A stretch of 64,000 nt of DNA. Origin: Stercorarius parasiticus. Lineage: Eukaryota > Chordata > Aves > Charadriiformes > Stercorariidae. The DNA lies in NCBI GenBank assembly GCA_013396915.1, contig VWZL01001947.1, positions 124,001 through 188,000 on the forward strand. Direction: 5' to 3'. The notes beneath the pieces were generated by a model. The model worked only from the letters and a program-made list of their open reading frames with translations, was not told the DNA's origin and did no database searches. The number at the start of each line of letters is the position of its first letter. The stretch's first letter is position 1. Below, in pieces: positions 12,890 through 21,909 of the stretch. The position numbers were made by a program, and so were the translations under genes.

Positions 12890-13664
12890 AGAAATCTCAT
12901 GAAGTTCAACAAAGAGAACTGCAATGTCCCGCACCTGGGGAGGAATAACCTCATGCACCAGCACACGCTCCAGGCCAACTGGCTGGAAAGCAGTTTTGCA
13001 GGAAAAGACCTGGGGGTTCTGGTGGACAAAAAGCTGACCATGAGCCAGCAAAGTGCCCTTGCAGTAAAGGCAGCAGGCAGCATCCTGCATTAGTGTTGCT
13101 GAGGTGATCCTTGGTGAGCCGAAGTGAATGAGAGAGGTGATCCCTGCCCTCTACTCAGCACTGGTGCGGCCACACCTGGCGTGCTGGGTCCAAGAGACAT
13201 GGACTTGACACACTGGAGACTCCAACAAAGGGCCACAAGGATGATAAAGGGTCTGGTGCACCTCAGGCATGAGAAAGGTCTGAGAGAACTGGAACTGTTC
13301 AGCCTGGAGAAGAGAAGGCTCTGGGGGAATCTCATCAATGTACATAAATACCTGAAGGGAGGGTGCAGAGAGGATGGAGCCAGGCTCTTTTCAGCGGTGA
13401 ACAGTGACAGGACCAGAGGCAATAGGCACAAAATGAAACAAGGAAGTTCCCTCTGAACATCAGGGAACACTTTTTTTCCTGTGAGGGTGACCAAGCACTG
13501 GAGCAGGTTGCCTTGAGAGGTTGTGGAATCTCCATCCTTAGAGATATTAAAAAACTGCCTGGTCATAGTCCTGTGCAACCATCTCTAGGTGTCCCTACTT
13601 AACCAGGGAGGTTGAACAAGATGACCTCCAGAGGTCCCTTCCAACCTCAATCATCCTGTAATTC
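12890..13664 (+). mobile_element. CR1 LINE copy 2, 5'-truncated
   Basis: The copy starts in the region after the RT core (frame LMKFNKENCNVPHLGRNN) and passes through the DLGVLVDKKLTMSQQ block. It reaches the 3' UTR with CCTCCAGAGGTCCCTTCCAACC near 13,625-13,648. The reading frame is broken around 13,090-13,124, and part of the LEYCVQFWAP block is scrambled. The terminal ATTCTATGA words are decayed to ATCCTGTAATTCC. This is an older copy than copies 1 and 3. Confidence 0.92.
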
Positions 13665-14194
13665 CTTTGGTATAAGCACCAACTGTATATCCATTAGCTT
13701 TACATTCACACCTTCACAGAACAGCTGATTATCAGCAACAGCTCTGACATTTCATGGTCCGAGGATTATGTTTTAATACTTAAATTTTGCAGACTTTGCC
13801 TAGCTTTGAATTATTTTCTTTGAATTATTGTTCAGTGTAATATTTTTATGCCGTTGGAGGTTGTTTCTGCGTATTTCATTTGTGAAGACACAAGTACAGC
13901 TAACTACAACTTATGCTTTTGTTGTTTCTCCACCAAGAAAATCAAAGGAGAGAGCTGTTGAAATATTATCATGTGTCTTATACGTGGACACAAGCATTTC
14001 ATAACATATGCCTGACCATATGGAATTGATTGCTTCTATACACATTTTACCTGGGAATGAGATACTGAATAGAAGAAATTTTTGTATGAATTATAACCTT
14101 TTCCTTGTGATAAGAAAGCTTACCTCAACTATTTTTGAGACCACATATTGGAATAATAAAAATGACACCATGCGGTTCAACAGATTCAGCTCAG
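13665..14194. other. Upstream flank, nothing recognised
   Basis: AT-rich sequence between CR1 copy 2 and a SINE-like remnant. No exon or RNA gene was seen. Confidence 0.5.
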
Positions 14195-14320
14195 GAGCTG
14201 AAAGCATCCTATGTTCTAATCCCTATCCTATTTCATTTAGGTATTTTTTGACTCCATCAAGTCACTTCACACATCTTTTTCTACGTTCCATTGCAAAGTG
14301 AACATAATAATATCATGCTG
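14195..14320 (+). repeat. MIR/CORE-SINE-like remnant
   Basis: TGTTCTAATCCCTATCC is followed by CAAGTCACTTCACACATCTTTTTCTACGTTCC, and after a short gap by AACATAATAATATCATGC. That order matches the classical old SINE body, in which a 'ttctaatccc' box is followed by 'caagtcacttcacctctctgtgcctcagtt' and an A/T-rich 'ataataat' part. Homology is by eye and the copy is heavily mutated. The 97-codon frame spanning it is incidental. Confidence 0.5.
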
Positions 14321-14919
14321 TGTTCTTCAAATTTTTTCAGTCCTCCAAAAAATGCAAACATTGGGATTCCGGGTTTTAGATAACCAGACTAGAATGAAAA
14401 CTGCCATGGGATGATTCATACAGTTCAGCAACATCTCTGGCACTCTAGAGGTGCCAAATCTTGGTATTGATGCATCAGTCCCATTTTTGCTATAAATTTG
14501 CACAGATTTAGATTTTATTTTTGCAGCACTGTTTTTAGCCTCAGTTAGCAGTAAGAGAGGATTCCTTTGTTGTTGGCCAGGATAGACATCACAGTACTTT
14601 GCATTCATGCAAAGAAACTGTACTTTTTTGAAGGGAAAGAAGAGATGAAAGGTGGGTAACAGAGAAAAGAATCATTTTTTTCATATTATAGATTGGCAGG
14701 TTCGTACTTGTTTTGTGTTTCAAATAAGATTTTTCAGTTGTTAGAAGAAAGGTTCCCCAAGCATCTCCATCAGTCAATCATTTTCTGTGTGTAATGCGGA
14801 TGTTAAATACTCAAGTTAGTCCAGTCTACTTTATTACTGCATTGGGTTTCAGAATGTACATGATACAGAGAAGAAACATGCTTCAGGATGTTGTTTATAA
14901 AACCTTCTTTCTTGTATTG

Positions 14920-15618
14920 AAAGACAGAGCTCAGAGGGTCGTGATTAGGGGCACAGAGTCTAGTTGGAGGTCAGTGACGAGTGGTGTACCCCAGGGGTCA
15001 GTACTGGGTCCAGTCCTCTTCAATATATTCATCAATGACCTGGATGAAAGGATAGAGTGCATCCTCAGCAAGTTTGCTGATGACACAAAGCTGGGGGTGT
15101 GGCTGACACACCAGAAGACTGTGCCACCATACAGAGAGACCTGGACAGGTTGGAGAGTTGGGCGGAGAGGAACCTTATGAAATTCAATAAGGGCAAATGT
15201 AGGGTGCTGCACCTGGGGAGGAATAACCCCAGGCACCAGTCCAGGTTGGGGGCTGACCTGCTGGAGAGCAGCTCGGTGGAAAGAGACCTGGGAGTCCTGG
15301 TGGACAACAGGATGACCATGAGCCAGCAATATGCCCTTGTGACCAAGAAGGCCAATGGCATCCTGGGGTGCATCAAGAAGAGTGTGGNNNNNNNNNNNNN
15401 NNNNNNNNNNNNNNNNNNNNNNNNNNNNNNNNNNNNNNNNNNNNNNNNNNNNNNNNNNNNNNNNNNNNNNNNNNNNNNNNNNNNNNNNNNNNNNNNNNNN
15501 NNNNNNNNNNNNNNNNNNNNNNNNNNNNNNNNNNNNNNNNNNNNNNNNNNNNNNNNNNNNNNNNNNNNNNNNNNNNNNNNNNNNNNNNNNNNNNNNNNNN
15601 NNNNNNNNTCTGTGATTT
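14920..15618 (+). mobile_element. CR1 LINE copy 3, interrupted by assembly gap
   Basis: A 5'-truncated CR1 whose first 120 bases nearly match CR1 copy 1 at 9,400-9,521. In frame it shows [34 protein letters not shown] and then FADDTKLG, the RT motif C with its two catalytic aspartates. A frame change after '[11 protein letters not shown]' separates this from [20 protein letters not shown] and [14 protein letters not shown] sequence. The copy is cut by unknown bases 15,388-15,608. TCTGTGATTT directly after the gap looks like the CR1 3' tail. It is a dead copy. Confidence 0.93.
15388..15608. other. Assembly gap (221 N)
   Basis: 221 unknown bases inside a CR1 element. The open frames drawn through the gap are artefacts. 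Confidence 1.
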
Positions 15619-16238
15619 CATCCATTGTCCCCCTTAGATACAACACAGTAGATGTACATTAAGTGCTTTCTTCTGGCTGCGGTGGGAGCACTTACTCCTT
15701 GCACCAGTAAGGAGGGACTGTTAAAAGCATTAGCACTCTAAACCTGTGCCCTTGTATACTACTTGATGGAGTATCTTAAATACTTGAAGAAATTAATCAC
15801 TGTTCTCCACCAAAGGAGCTGTTATGGGGAAACTCTTTCATTCTTCCCTCCCTGCTGATGAGCGGAAACCCACTATCACTGGCCTACTTCTGTCTGACGC
15901 ACAGCCAAGAGAGAAGACCGGGCTCTTGGGAACCTTCTTGGCTGACCAGGCATGCTTTTGCAGTTCTCCAAAGCCATTAGACAGCAGTGAACAGACACCA
16001 CAATTCCATAGCTACTATGAAACATAGGAAAAGTTAAATTTGTGTGTACAAGTGTCAGAGATATATTTAAAAAATACAGAGAGACTGTTTCTATGGAAGA
16101 TGTAACACCGAGACAACACACCAAGGCTGCATTAAGAAATTCTGTGGGAATATGCCTCAGAGGCTAATTTGGACCCCATCAATCCTAGGGTTTTTGGAAC
16201 AACGAAAATTCTCCATTGTCTTTTTTCTTTGTCCACAG
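15619..16238. other. Upstream flank, nothing recognised
   Basis: Unique-looking sequence between the gapped CR1 copy and the exon-like block at 16,239. It ends in a strong polypyrimidine tract and CAG at 16,212-16,238 that would serve as a splice acceptor. No coding sequence is supported. Confidence 0.5.
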
Positions 16239-16303
16239 AAATATCAGCAGTATGAATCAGAGTTAACAGAACTGAATGCTAAATTTAATGAGCAGTTTGG
16301 GGC
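16239..16303 (+). other. Orphan exon-like block, unassigned
   Basis: A near-ideal splice acceptor (long T-rich tract and CCACAG ending at 16,238) is followed by an open stretch reading KYQQYESELTELNAKFNEQFG. This is charged and glutamine/glutamate-rich, like coiled-coil coding sequence, and unlike the random translations around it. The frame stays open to 16,427 but the later part has no coding look. There is no strong GT donor; GG followed by GCGAGT at about 16,300 is a weak GC-type candidate. I do not recognise the protein. It could be a decayed exon of a lost gene, an exon of an unannotated transcript, a pseudogene piece, or chance. Confidence 0.3.
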
Positions 16304-16427
16304 GAGTTTGAGAACATTTTACCATGAAAACGTTACTCACATTTCCCTAGTTAGGTTTGAGGCAAAACTCTTACATCATTTCCATTCTACCTACCCTAAA
16401 CTTTTAATCAGGCTAACAATCAGTTAA

Positions 16428-19400
16428 AATTGTTCTGTGCACTTATTTTCAGATTTATAGGATTAGAATTAAGTCTGCAAGGACTCAAAATGTGTAATTG
16501 CTCATTAGTTTCTCCTATGCATGCCTGAAGGCAAAAATAAGGCCAAAATCCTGAAAAAAGCTAGTCCTTTGAAGCAAAAGCTGGTATGGTCTTTTTCACT
16601 GATACTCTGGGAAGTCTTTGTAAGACATCCTGTTTTAGCGGCAAGCTGTCCAATTGGAGTAAGAAGAAAAGCTGAATGAGCATCAGCATTATCTGGCACC
16701 ATTGCTTCTGCACAGCTTCATCATAAATTCTATCAGAAACAATATTATTCGAAGATCTTTTACTCTCAGATGTATACACATATGAGAAGTTGACAACAGA
16801 AAAAGCAGTGCTCCTCCTCCTTCCCCCCTTCATGCATGTACACTGTTTGTCTTTGCAGGACTTTTTAAGCCCTTTTTAAAACTAAAAATCTCACTGCATA
16901 AAGGAGTCCCTTTTTTGGTGGGTTTTTTTTGGAAAACATAGCTGTCAGATAAAACTCACTGTTGTTAAATAACAAATACTTATAATGCTGAAAATACTAT
17001 TTTTTAGAGTTCTACAGTAGCTATAAGTGAGGGAAGTTAGAGTAGTTGTCCATATTTGGTGGTTTAAGTGTCTTAAAAAACCCCAACGTAAAGAATACAT
17101 ATTTTCAAGCATTTTTGTCAGATGTTTTTAGAAATTGATTCTGTCACCATACTTCATAATTCATTCTGCACTCAAATTCTGTTTGAAAGCAGTGGCGACT
17201 GAACTATGTAGATTTTCAGGGAGACAGCTGCGGCTCTTGATTCAGAGTCATTTGTGGATAGTACAAGTTGGAGTTGTAACAGCTGTAAATTTCCTCAGGG
17301 ATGTCACTCTAGTGGATCATCAAGTTAAGGGAGTCTCTTGTTATGGAAGGACAGGGTACAAACATGCCTTTTTTGATCACAGTCAGTCCCAGGAATAGAT
17401 TTACTGTGAAAGAAGCAGCAAGCAGAGAGTATCAGGAGATTATCTACATTAGTACAGACTGGAGTAGGGTATGCTTCTCGTTATGTGATCGGGCACAACC
17501 ACTTGCCTTTGCAGACCCCCTTTCTGGATTCAGCTACTTCCAGACTTGTATTCTGCACTTTCACATAGACATTTTTTTCTTCTTCTAACTGATAACAGTA
17601 AGTAGAAAGGACACAAAATAGCTATAATTCCCTTGAACTCAATCCTTAACTGCGTAGTATGTGGACTTCTACAGACCAATTAAACATGTATATCCAAAGC
17701 AAGAGAGAGGAACAATTAACTCCTTTTCGTTGAGCATATCTTGTTATTTATCATACTTACTGATAAATACTTAAGTCATGCCGTAGCTACATTGTTCCGT
17801 GCTTTTGGACAACTCCTTCATATGCACCCTTCTGTGCTTTGAATAAAGCATTCTTACATCTTCTGAACTATGCTGTCTTACGCAATTAAGCCAAACAATC
17901 TGTGGTATGCTGTCAGCTGACAATGTCACCACAACACGCTAGGCAGGTTATCAGTCAAGATGTAGGAGTTATACTTGAAAAAACTACTCTTAGTTAGAAT
18001 TTATAGCATATTTTAGGCTAAAAAGAATCATTATGAACATCTGCTCTGCCTTCCTATATTAGACATATGAAAAAAAATATTGAAAGATAGTGGAAGAAAT
18101 TATTTTCTACCAGTCCAAACGGCAAAAGACCAAAAAATGAGAGCATAATTGGATTCTGTTTTGTACAACAATAGCAGTCCTTTGCAAAGTTAAATGTTCT
18201 CACTTGTAATATCAAAGTTCTGGCATTGTATTACCTACTTTTTGTCAGTCTGGCTTCAAGTATTGTAATTTCTAGGTAGTCCTAAACTGGCATTCTGGAC
18301 TGTAGACTCTAACTATAAATACAAACAAAATGAAGTACTCAAACAATGGAAAATGGAGGGAGGAAGGGGAGAGCCTAACACCATGCAACGGTTTATATTT
18401 AAGCATAACCACATCTGTGTATACACACAAGCATATACACAGAAATCAGACAATTATGCAATGATCTCAGTATATTTATTTCCATAAATTAAGAACTGCA
18501 ATTTCCATTTATTTGTGCAAATGAAAATATTGATGTTTTCTGATGAGAAGTTTTACCCTGGTAAAGATGGTTATAAATCAAATCCACATCCATGTGGATC
18601 TCATCTGACCAATAATCAAAGATGTGGTTCCGAATGCCTTGGTGGTGACGTAGAATAGGAATTAGGTATTACCTCAGGTGCCATAATTAACTTCAGGGGA
18701 AGCACTGACATAAATGAGGTTTCAGTTTTGGCTTGGTATTACAGATTTTCTAGTCTCATGCTTTCTTTTGTGTGGATTATTTAGAGGAGTATAGGAGCGC
18801 TGCTGTGTAACAGGCCTGCTTTTTCAGGATGAAAAAGGCTGTATCATTGTAAAAGCTCCTTGTTAATGCCAAAGATAAGTAATTGGCAGCTAGTTTTAGA
18901 AAGAGAAGTATATCCTCTATAGCTTTATCAACTTACATAGCAAAATGTCTTACTGATAACACGAACTGAACTTCAAAAGGGAAAGGGAAATCCAGTTTAT
19001 CCTGTCCTACAACCGCTACATGTATTTTCTCGCTGTAGGATGTCACCTATAAACAAGTTTATAAAATTCAGTAGACTATTTAAAAGGACACAAATGTAAA
19101 TGCATAGTAAAAGTTCTTTTTTACACTGATGGAAAAGAAGACTGGACTTTATAAACCAATCAGCTCATTGAAACTTCATATTCTCAATGAAAATAAATGA
19201 GTCCGTCGCTTTAATAGGCAACGATCCTGTTGCTTTCCTTAAGTGGCTGAGCTCTTACAGATATCCAGAAGTTAGGACAGCTCAGTTTTTCTCCACTGTT
19301 AATTACCAGAGCCTTACTTCATGTATGCAGTTTCACTGCGCATTACCTTCATACAACAGATGGGAAAATAAAAGCTTCAAGATAGACTTGAGCTCAACAT

Positions 19401-19859
19401 ACAGGTATTTTGGGGGGGCATACAAGCCATTTGCAGAGATAGTGTTACAGAATAAAATAAGCAGAATAATTAAAATAATAAAGGTCTTAGCTCTAACAGA
19501 TTGGCAATTAGCTAAATTAAAATCATATCTTGCTGCTACTTTTTTCTGTTTAGGAGCAGATCCAACAACGGGACTTAGATACCTGTAAATTAGTTACTGC
19601 AACTCCTGTCAGATATACGGTCTCTGAAGCGGAATCCAAAATCTTGTTATGCACTGAACAAGTCCAGTACTAAATAAGTGTAAATTGTCTCAGAAAATAA
19701 TTCATAGAGCTGAATACTAAAGATAGCCATAATGGAGTAGATAAACTTCTTTTAAAAAAACAGAACAAAAAGGACAGCTCTGGGTCCCAGACTTCCTCTC
19801 CCAGGAAAATTTTATTACTTTAAACCAGTAACTTTAAGTGAAAAGAAGTAAAACATTCT
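16428..19859. other. Upstream flank, no gene seen
   Basis: AT-rich sequence with no recognised exon, RNA gene or mobile element. The 133-codon frame at 19,187-19,588 has no domain and no codon-use signal I can point to. Confidence 0.5.
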
Positions 19860-19925
19860 AGGAAACAGGGACTAAAACTTGAGTTACCTAGGAGTCCTAG
19901 CCACTAAACTAGAGTCATATTCCCC
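19860..19925 (-). repeat. tRNA-SINE-head-like remnant
   Basis: Read on the minus strand this gives TAGTTTAGTGGCTAGGACTC, followed by CTAGGTAACTCAAGTTTTAG and TCCC. That resembles the head of old amniote tRNA-derived SINEs ('tagtggttaggactcctgggttc...ccc'). Only the head is seen. By-eye assignment. Confidence 0.35.
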
Positions 19926-20562
19926 CATAGGTGCTCCACTTCTGGTGCCAAATCTTGGCAATCAGATACACATGCAAATTAATAGAGCTCATTAAGTTAC
20001 CTTCTATCAGCTGAACCATGGTAACCAGCCTGGACTACTCTTCTACTGTGGCAAATGTGAAATAAATGCACAGTAATTCACACCTCGTTTCTATACTTAA
20101 TGCACCTCAGCTGCTTGCATCTTAGGCCAGAACAGTTCAGGGCACACATGTTCTCTACTGGTGCTTCTGTTAAAAAGAAAAAAAGTACGTTTAGGTAGTT
20201 CTGGGGTTAAAGAAGGGTTCCCTTTTTTATTTAAATTTTGAACTCGGGTATTTTAAATGTCAAGGTCCATTTTAGGAACCCTTGAGCCTTACTGTAGATG
20301 AGTGGGCATTCACCAGGATGTGAAGCAAGGTTAGCGGGACCTGGGTGGAAGGGAAAGGGAACGCCACACGGCCACAATTTGGGGTGCAGAGGCAGTGCCA
20401 AAAACTGCTATTTTCCCGGTGCAGGTTCCCCCTTGCCCTCCCCAGGGCCAGGACACCCCCTCGGGCCACAATCGCCTGGGCCACCCGAGGTGGGGCTGGT
20501 AGCCAGCCTGTAGACAAGGGCCGGTAGGCCAGCTGGCCATCAGACCTCATGCTGGGGTGCTG
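19926..20562. other. Promoter-distal flank, nothing recognised
   Basis: GC content rises steadily from about 20,270 toward the CpG island. Open frames of 60-90 codons on both strands at 20,272-20,550 follow from the falling stop-codon frequency and show no domain. Confidence 0.5.
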
Positions 20563-20777
20563 CTTCCCTTCCCTCAGCCCCTCACCTCACCTCGCCTTAG
20601 CCCCTACCCTTGCCCTGCCCTCACCTCAGCCCTTCCCTTGCCATGCCTTGCCTTGCCCTCACCTTAGCCCCTTTGCGCCCTATCCCTCGCCTTACCTTAC
20701 CTCGCCTCAGCCCCTTCGCGCCCCTTCTTCCATCGCCTCACCGCGCCTCAGCTCCTTCGCGCCTCTCTCCTCCCCCG
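20563..20777. repeat. Pyrimidine-rich minisatellite upstream of WWC2
   Basis: Almost pure C/T sequence with interspersed G and A. The core CCTYAGC recurs at 20,572, 20,595, 20,624, 20,662, 20,705 and 20,746, giving spacings of 23, 29, 38, 43 and 41 bases. The last three units share a longer core (CCCCTTYGCGCCC-like). It is an imperfect tandem array that directly borders the CpG island. The 174-codon proline/serine-rich frame across it is a translation of the repeat. Confidence 0.8.
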
Positions 20778-21002
20778 TTGGGCTAGCAGCGGTAGCTGTG
20801 GGGGGACTCTCTTGCCCCCCAACCTGCCCAAAAAGGCGGCGTGGAAGTAGCCGGAGCGCTTCAATGCTTTATCCCCCTCAGGTGATTGTCTCTGACGGGG
20901 CGCAGCTCGCTCGGAGGCAGGCGGGTCCCCTCCATCCTCTCCGCGCTCCCCTGGCGGGCGTTTGCTGTCCCGGGGCCTGCCCGGCCCGGCGGGCAGCGCC
21001 GG

Positions 21003-21016
21003 CAGGGTTAACCCTG
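21003..21016. promoter_or_regulatory. 14-bp perfect palindrome in promoter
   Basis: CAGGGTTAACCCTG is self-complementary over all 14 bases, with a GTTAAC centre. It sits directly upstream of the first TEAD-type site. A dimeric transcription factor site is possible; I do not assign a factor. Confidence 0.6.
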
Positions 21017-21017
21017 A

Positions 21018-21037
21018 GGAATGCGGCGGGAGGAATG
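21018..21037 (+). promoter_or_regulatory. Two TEAD-type (MCAT) sites, 14 bp apart
   Basis: GGAATG occurs at 21,018-21,023 and again at 21,032-21,037. The second is AGGAATGT, a good match to the known TEAD consensus (ACATTCC on the other strand). Both point the same way and start 14 bases apart. TEADs are the DNA-binding partners of YAP/TAZ. WWC proteins act upstream to restrain YAP, so such sites would fit negative feedback. Binding is inferred, not shown. Confidence 0.5.
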
Positions 21038-21046
21038 TGCATGCAG

Positions 21047-21074
21047 ATGAGATGGATGCTAATCTCATGCTAAT
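21047..21074 (+). promoter_or_regulatory. ATGCTAAT direct repeat, 11-bp phased, in an inverted repeat
   Basis: ATGCTAAT lies at 21,056-21,063 and 21,067-21,074, exactly 11 bases apart, so both would face the same side of the helix. The word is close to the POU octamer ATGCAAAT and contains the homeodomain core TAAT. ATGAGAT (21,047-21,053) and ATCTCAT (21,062-21,068) form a 7-bp inverted repeat around the first element. Factor identity is inference. Confidence 0.5.
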
Positions 21075-21192
21075 GAGCGGCGGCCGCGGCCGCCCGGGGC
21101 TCAGCCGGGCTCCCCGCGCCCAGACGGCAGCTGGCCTCCGCCGGCAACCCTGACCTGGGCTGCCGCGGCGCGGGCGAGGCGGCAGCCCCGGC

Positions 21193-21204
21193 ATGGTGGA
21201 CTGA
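21193..21204 (+). other. Minimal upstream ORF (3 codons)
   Basis: ATG GTG GAC TGA, encoding Met-Val-Asp, lies in the presumed WWC2 5' UTR. G at +4 favours recognition; position -3 is G (GGC before ATG). It matters only if the transcript starts upstream of 21,193, which I cannot tell. Confidence 0.4.
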
Positions 21205-21331
21205 GCCCCGGACGCGGAGGAGGGCTTCCCCGAGCGGCCCGCTGCCTGCCTGCCCCTCGCTGCCGGCCCCTTCCCCGTCCGCCCGGCTCGGGTGGGGGCT
21301 TTTCCCGCTTCCCGGCTTTCTTTCTGTCCCT

Positions 21332-21367
21332 ATGGAGCAGCTACTCCCGCCGCCCGACCATGCCTAG
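21332..21367 (+). other. Upstream ORF overlapping the WWC2 start
   Basis: An ATG at 21,332 opens an 11-codon frame ([11 protein letters not shown]) that stops with TAG at 21,365-21,367. The WWC2 ATG at 21,360 lies inside it in another frame, so ribosomes using the upstream ATG would pass the main start. Context is weak at -3 (C) but has G at +4. The WWC2 ATG has A at -3, so leaky scanning could still reach it. Confidence 0.55.
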
Positions 21368-21490
21368 GAAAGCGGGGAATGGGCAGCTCCCTTTACCCGA
21401 CGGCTGGGAGGAGGCGAGGGATTACGACGGGAAAATCTTTTACATCGACCACAACACCAAGCAGACCAGCTGGATCGACCCCCGGGACAG
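21360..21490 (+). CDS. WWC2: WWC2 exon 1 (WW domain 1)
   Basis: First coding exon of WWC2, a KIBRA-family scaffold that links membrane and cytoskeletal partners to the LATS kinases of the Hippo pathway. Its 131 bases encode residues 1-43 plus two bases of codon 44. The protein begins [20 protein letters not shown], the typical WWC start. WW domain 1 spans about residues 10-43, with Trp16, the Tyr/Asp/His strand (FYIDHNT), Trp38 and Pro41 all present, so a PPxY-binding fold is expected. The start has A at -3. The exon ends ...GACAG before the donor GTGGGT at 21,491; the intron is phase 2. Choice of WWC2 over WWC1/WWC3 rests on the Gly/Asn/Gly-Gln N-terminal spacer and on exon 2 ([20 protein letters not shown]). 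Confidence 0.95.
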
Positions 21491-21909
21491 GTGGGTGCGC
21501 GGGCAGGGAGGGGGTCGGCACGGTTTAATTTAAGAGTTGATGTTGGGGCTGGAGTCGGGGGGGAAGCCTGTGGAGCCCTTCCTGGAAAAAGGGGGGGACA
21601 GGGGGGAGGAATTGCTGGCGTTTGCGGAGTTCCCGACAGGTACCGAAGTTTGCGAGTCCCTCCCAAACCGGAGGCGCCATCGAGCGGGGCCGCCTCCCTC
21701 CCTCTCTCCTTCCCTTCCTCCCGGCTGGCGGAGCCTCCGGGACGCCTGTCCCTTCCGTGGGCCTCCCCCGGGGACCGCCTGGCCCCCCCCCGGCCCGGCC
21801 CGGCGAGCTGTGGCGGGGCAGCGGGAGGCCTGGTGTGCTCCGCTAGGCCTCGGCGAGCCCCGGTCTTCTCAGCACCGCCACCCTCCCCCCGCCCCGCCAT
21901 CCCGACGTT

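Larger units (their letters stand above)
20760..21900 (+). promoter_or_regulatory. WWC2: CpG-island promoter of WWC2
   Basis: This is a roughly 1.1-kb GC- and CpG-rich block in otherwise AT-rich DNA, covering the 5' flank, 5' UTR, exon 1 and the start of intron 1. No TATA box is visible near the likely start region. Two overlapping GCGGCCGC sequences lie at 21,080-21,093. The AT-containing island at 21,003-21,078 with paired TEAD-type and ATGCTAAT motifs is the likely core regulatory block. I cannot place the transcription start from sequence alone; the span 21,090-21,330 is the most plausible zone given the 5' UTR space before the ATG. Confidence 0.8.

Noticed and set aside
9027..15180. Reverse transcriptase-like ORFs as possible host genes
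   Set aside because: They are pieces of truncated CR1 LINEs with frameshifts, a missing motif block or stop codons, and they carry CR1 3' tails.
15065..15662. ORFs of 82-193 codons through unknown bases
   Set aside because: Most of each frame is N sequence; the real parts are CR1.
1..20500. Exons of a neighbouring gene (in mammals DCTD lies upstream of WWC2)
   Set aside because: I saw no deaminase-like sequence or other recognisable exon; the neighbour is probably outside the window.
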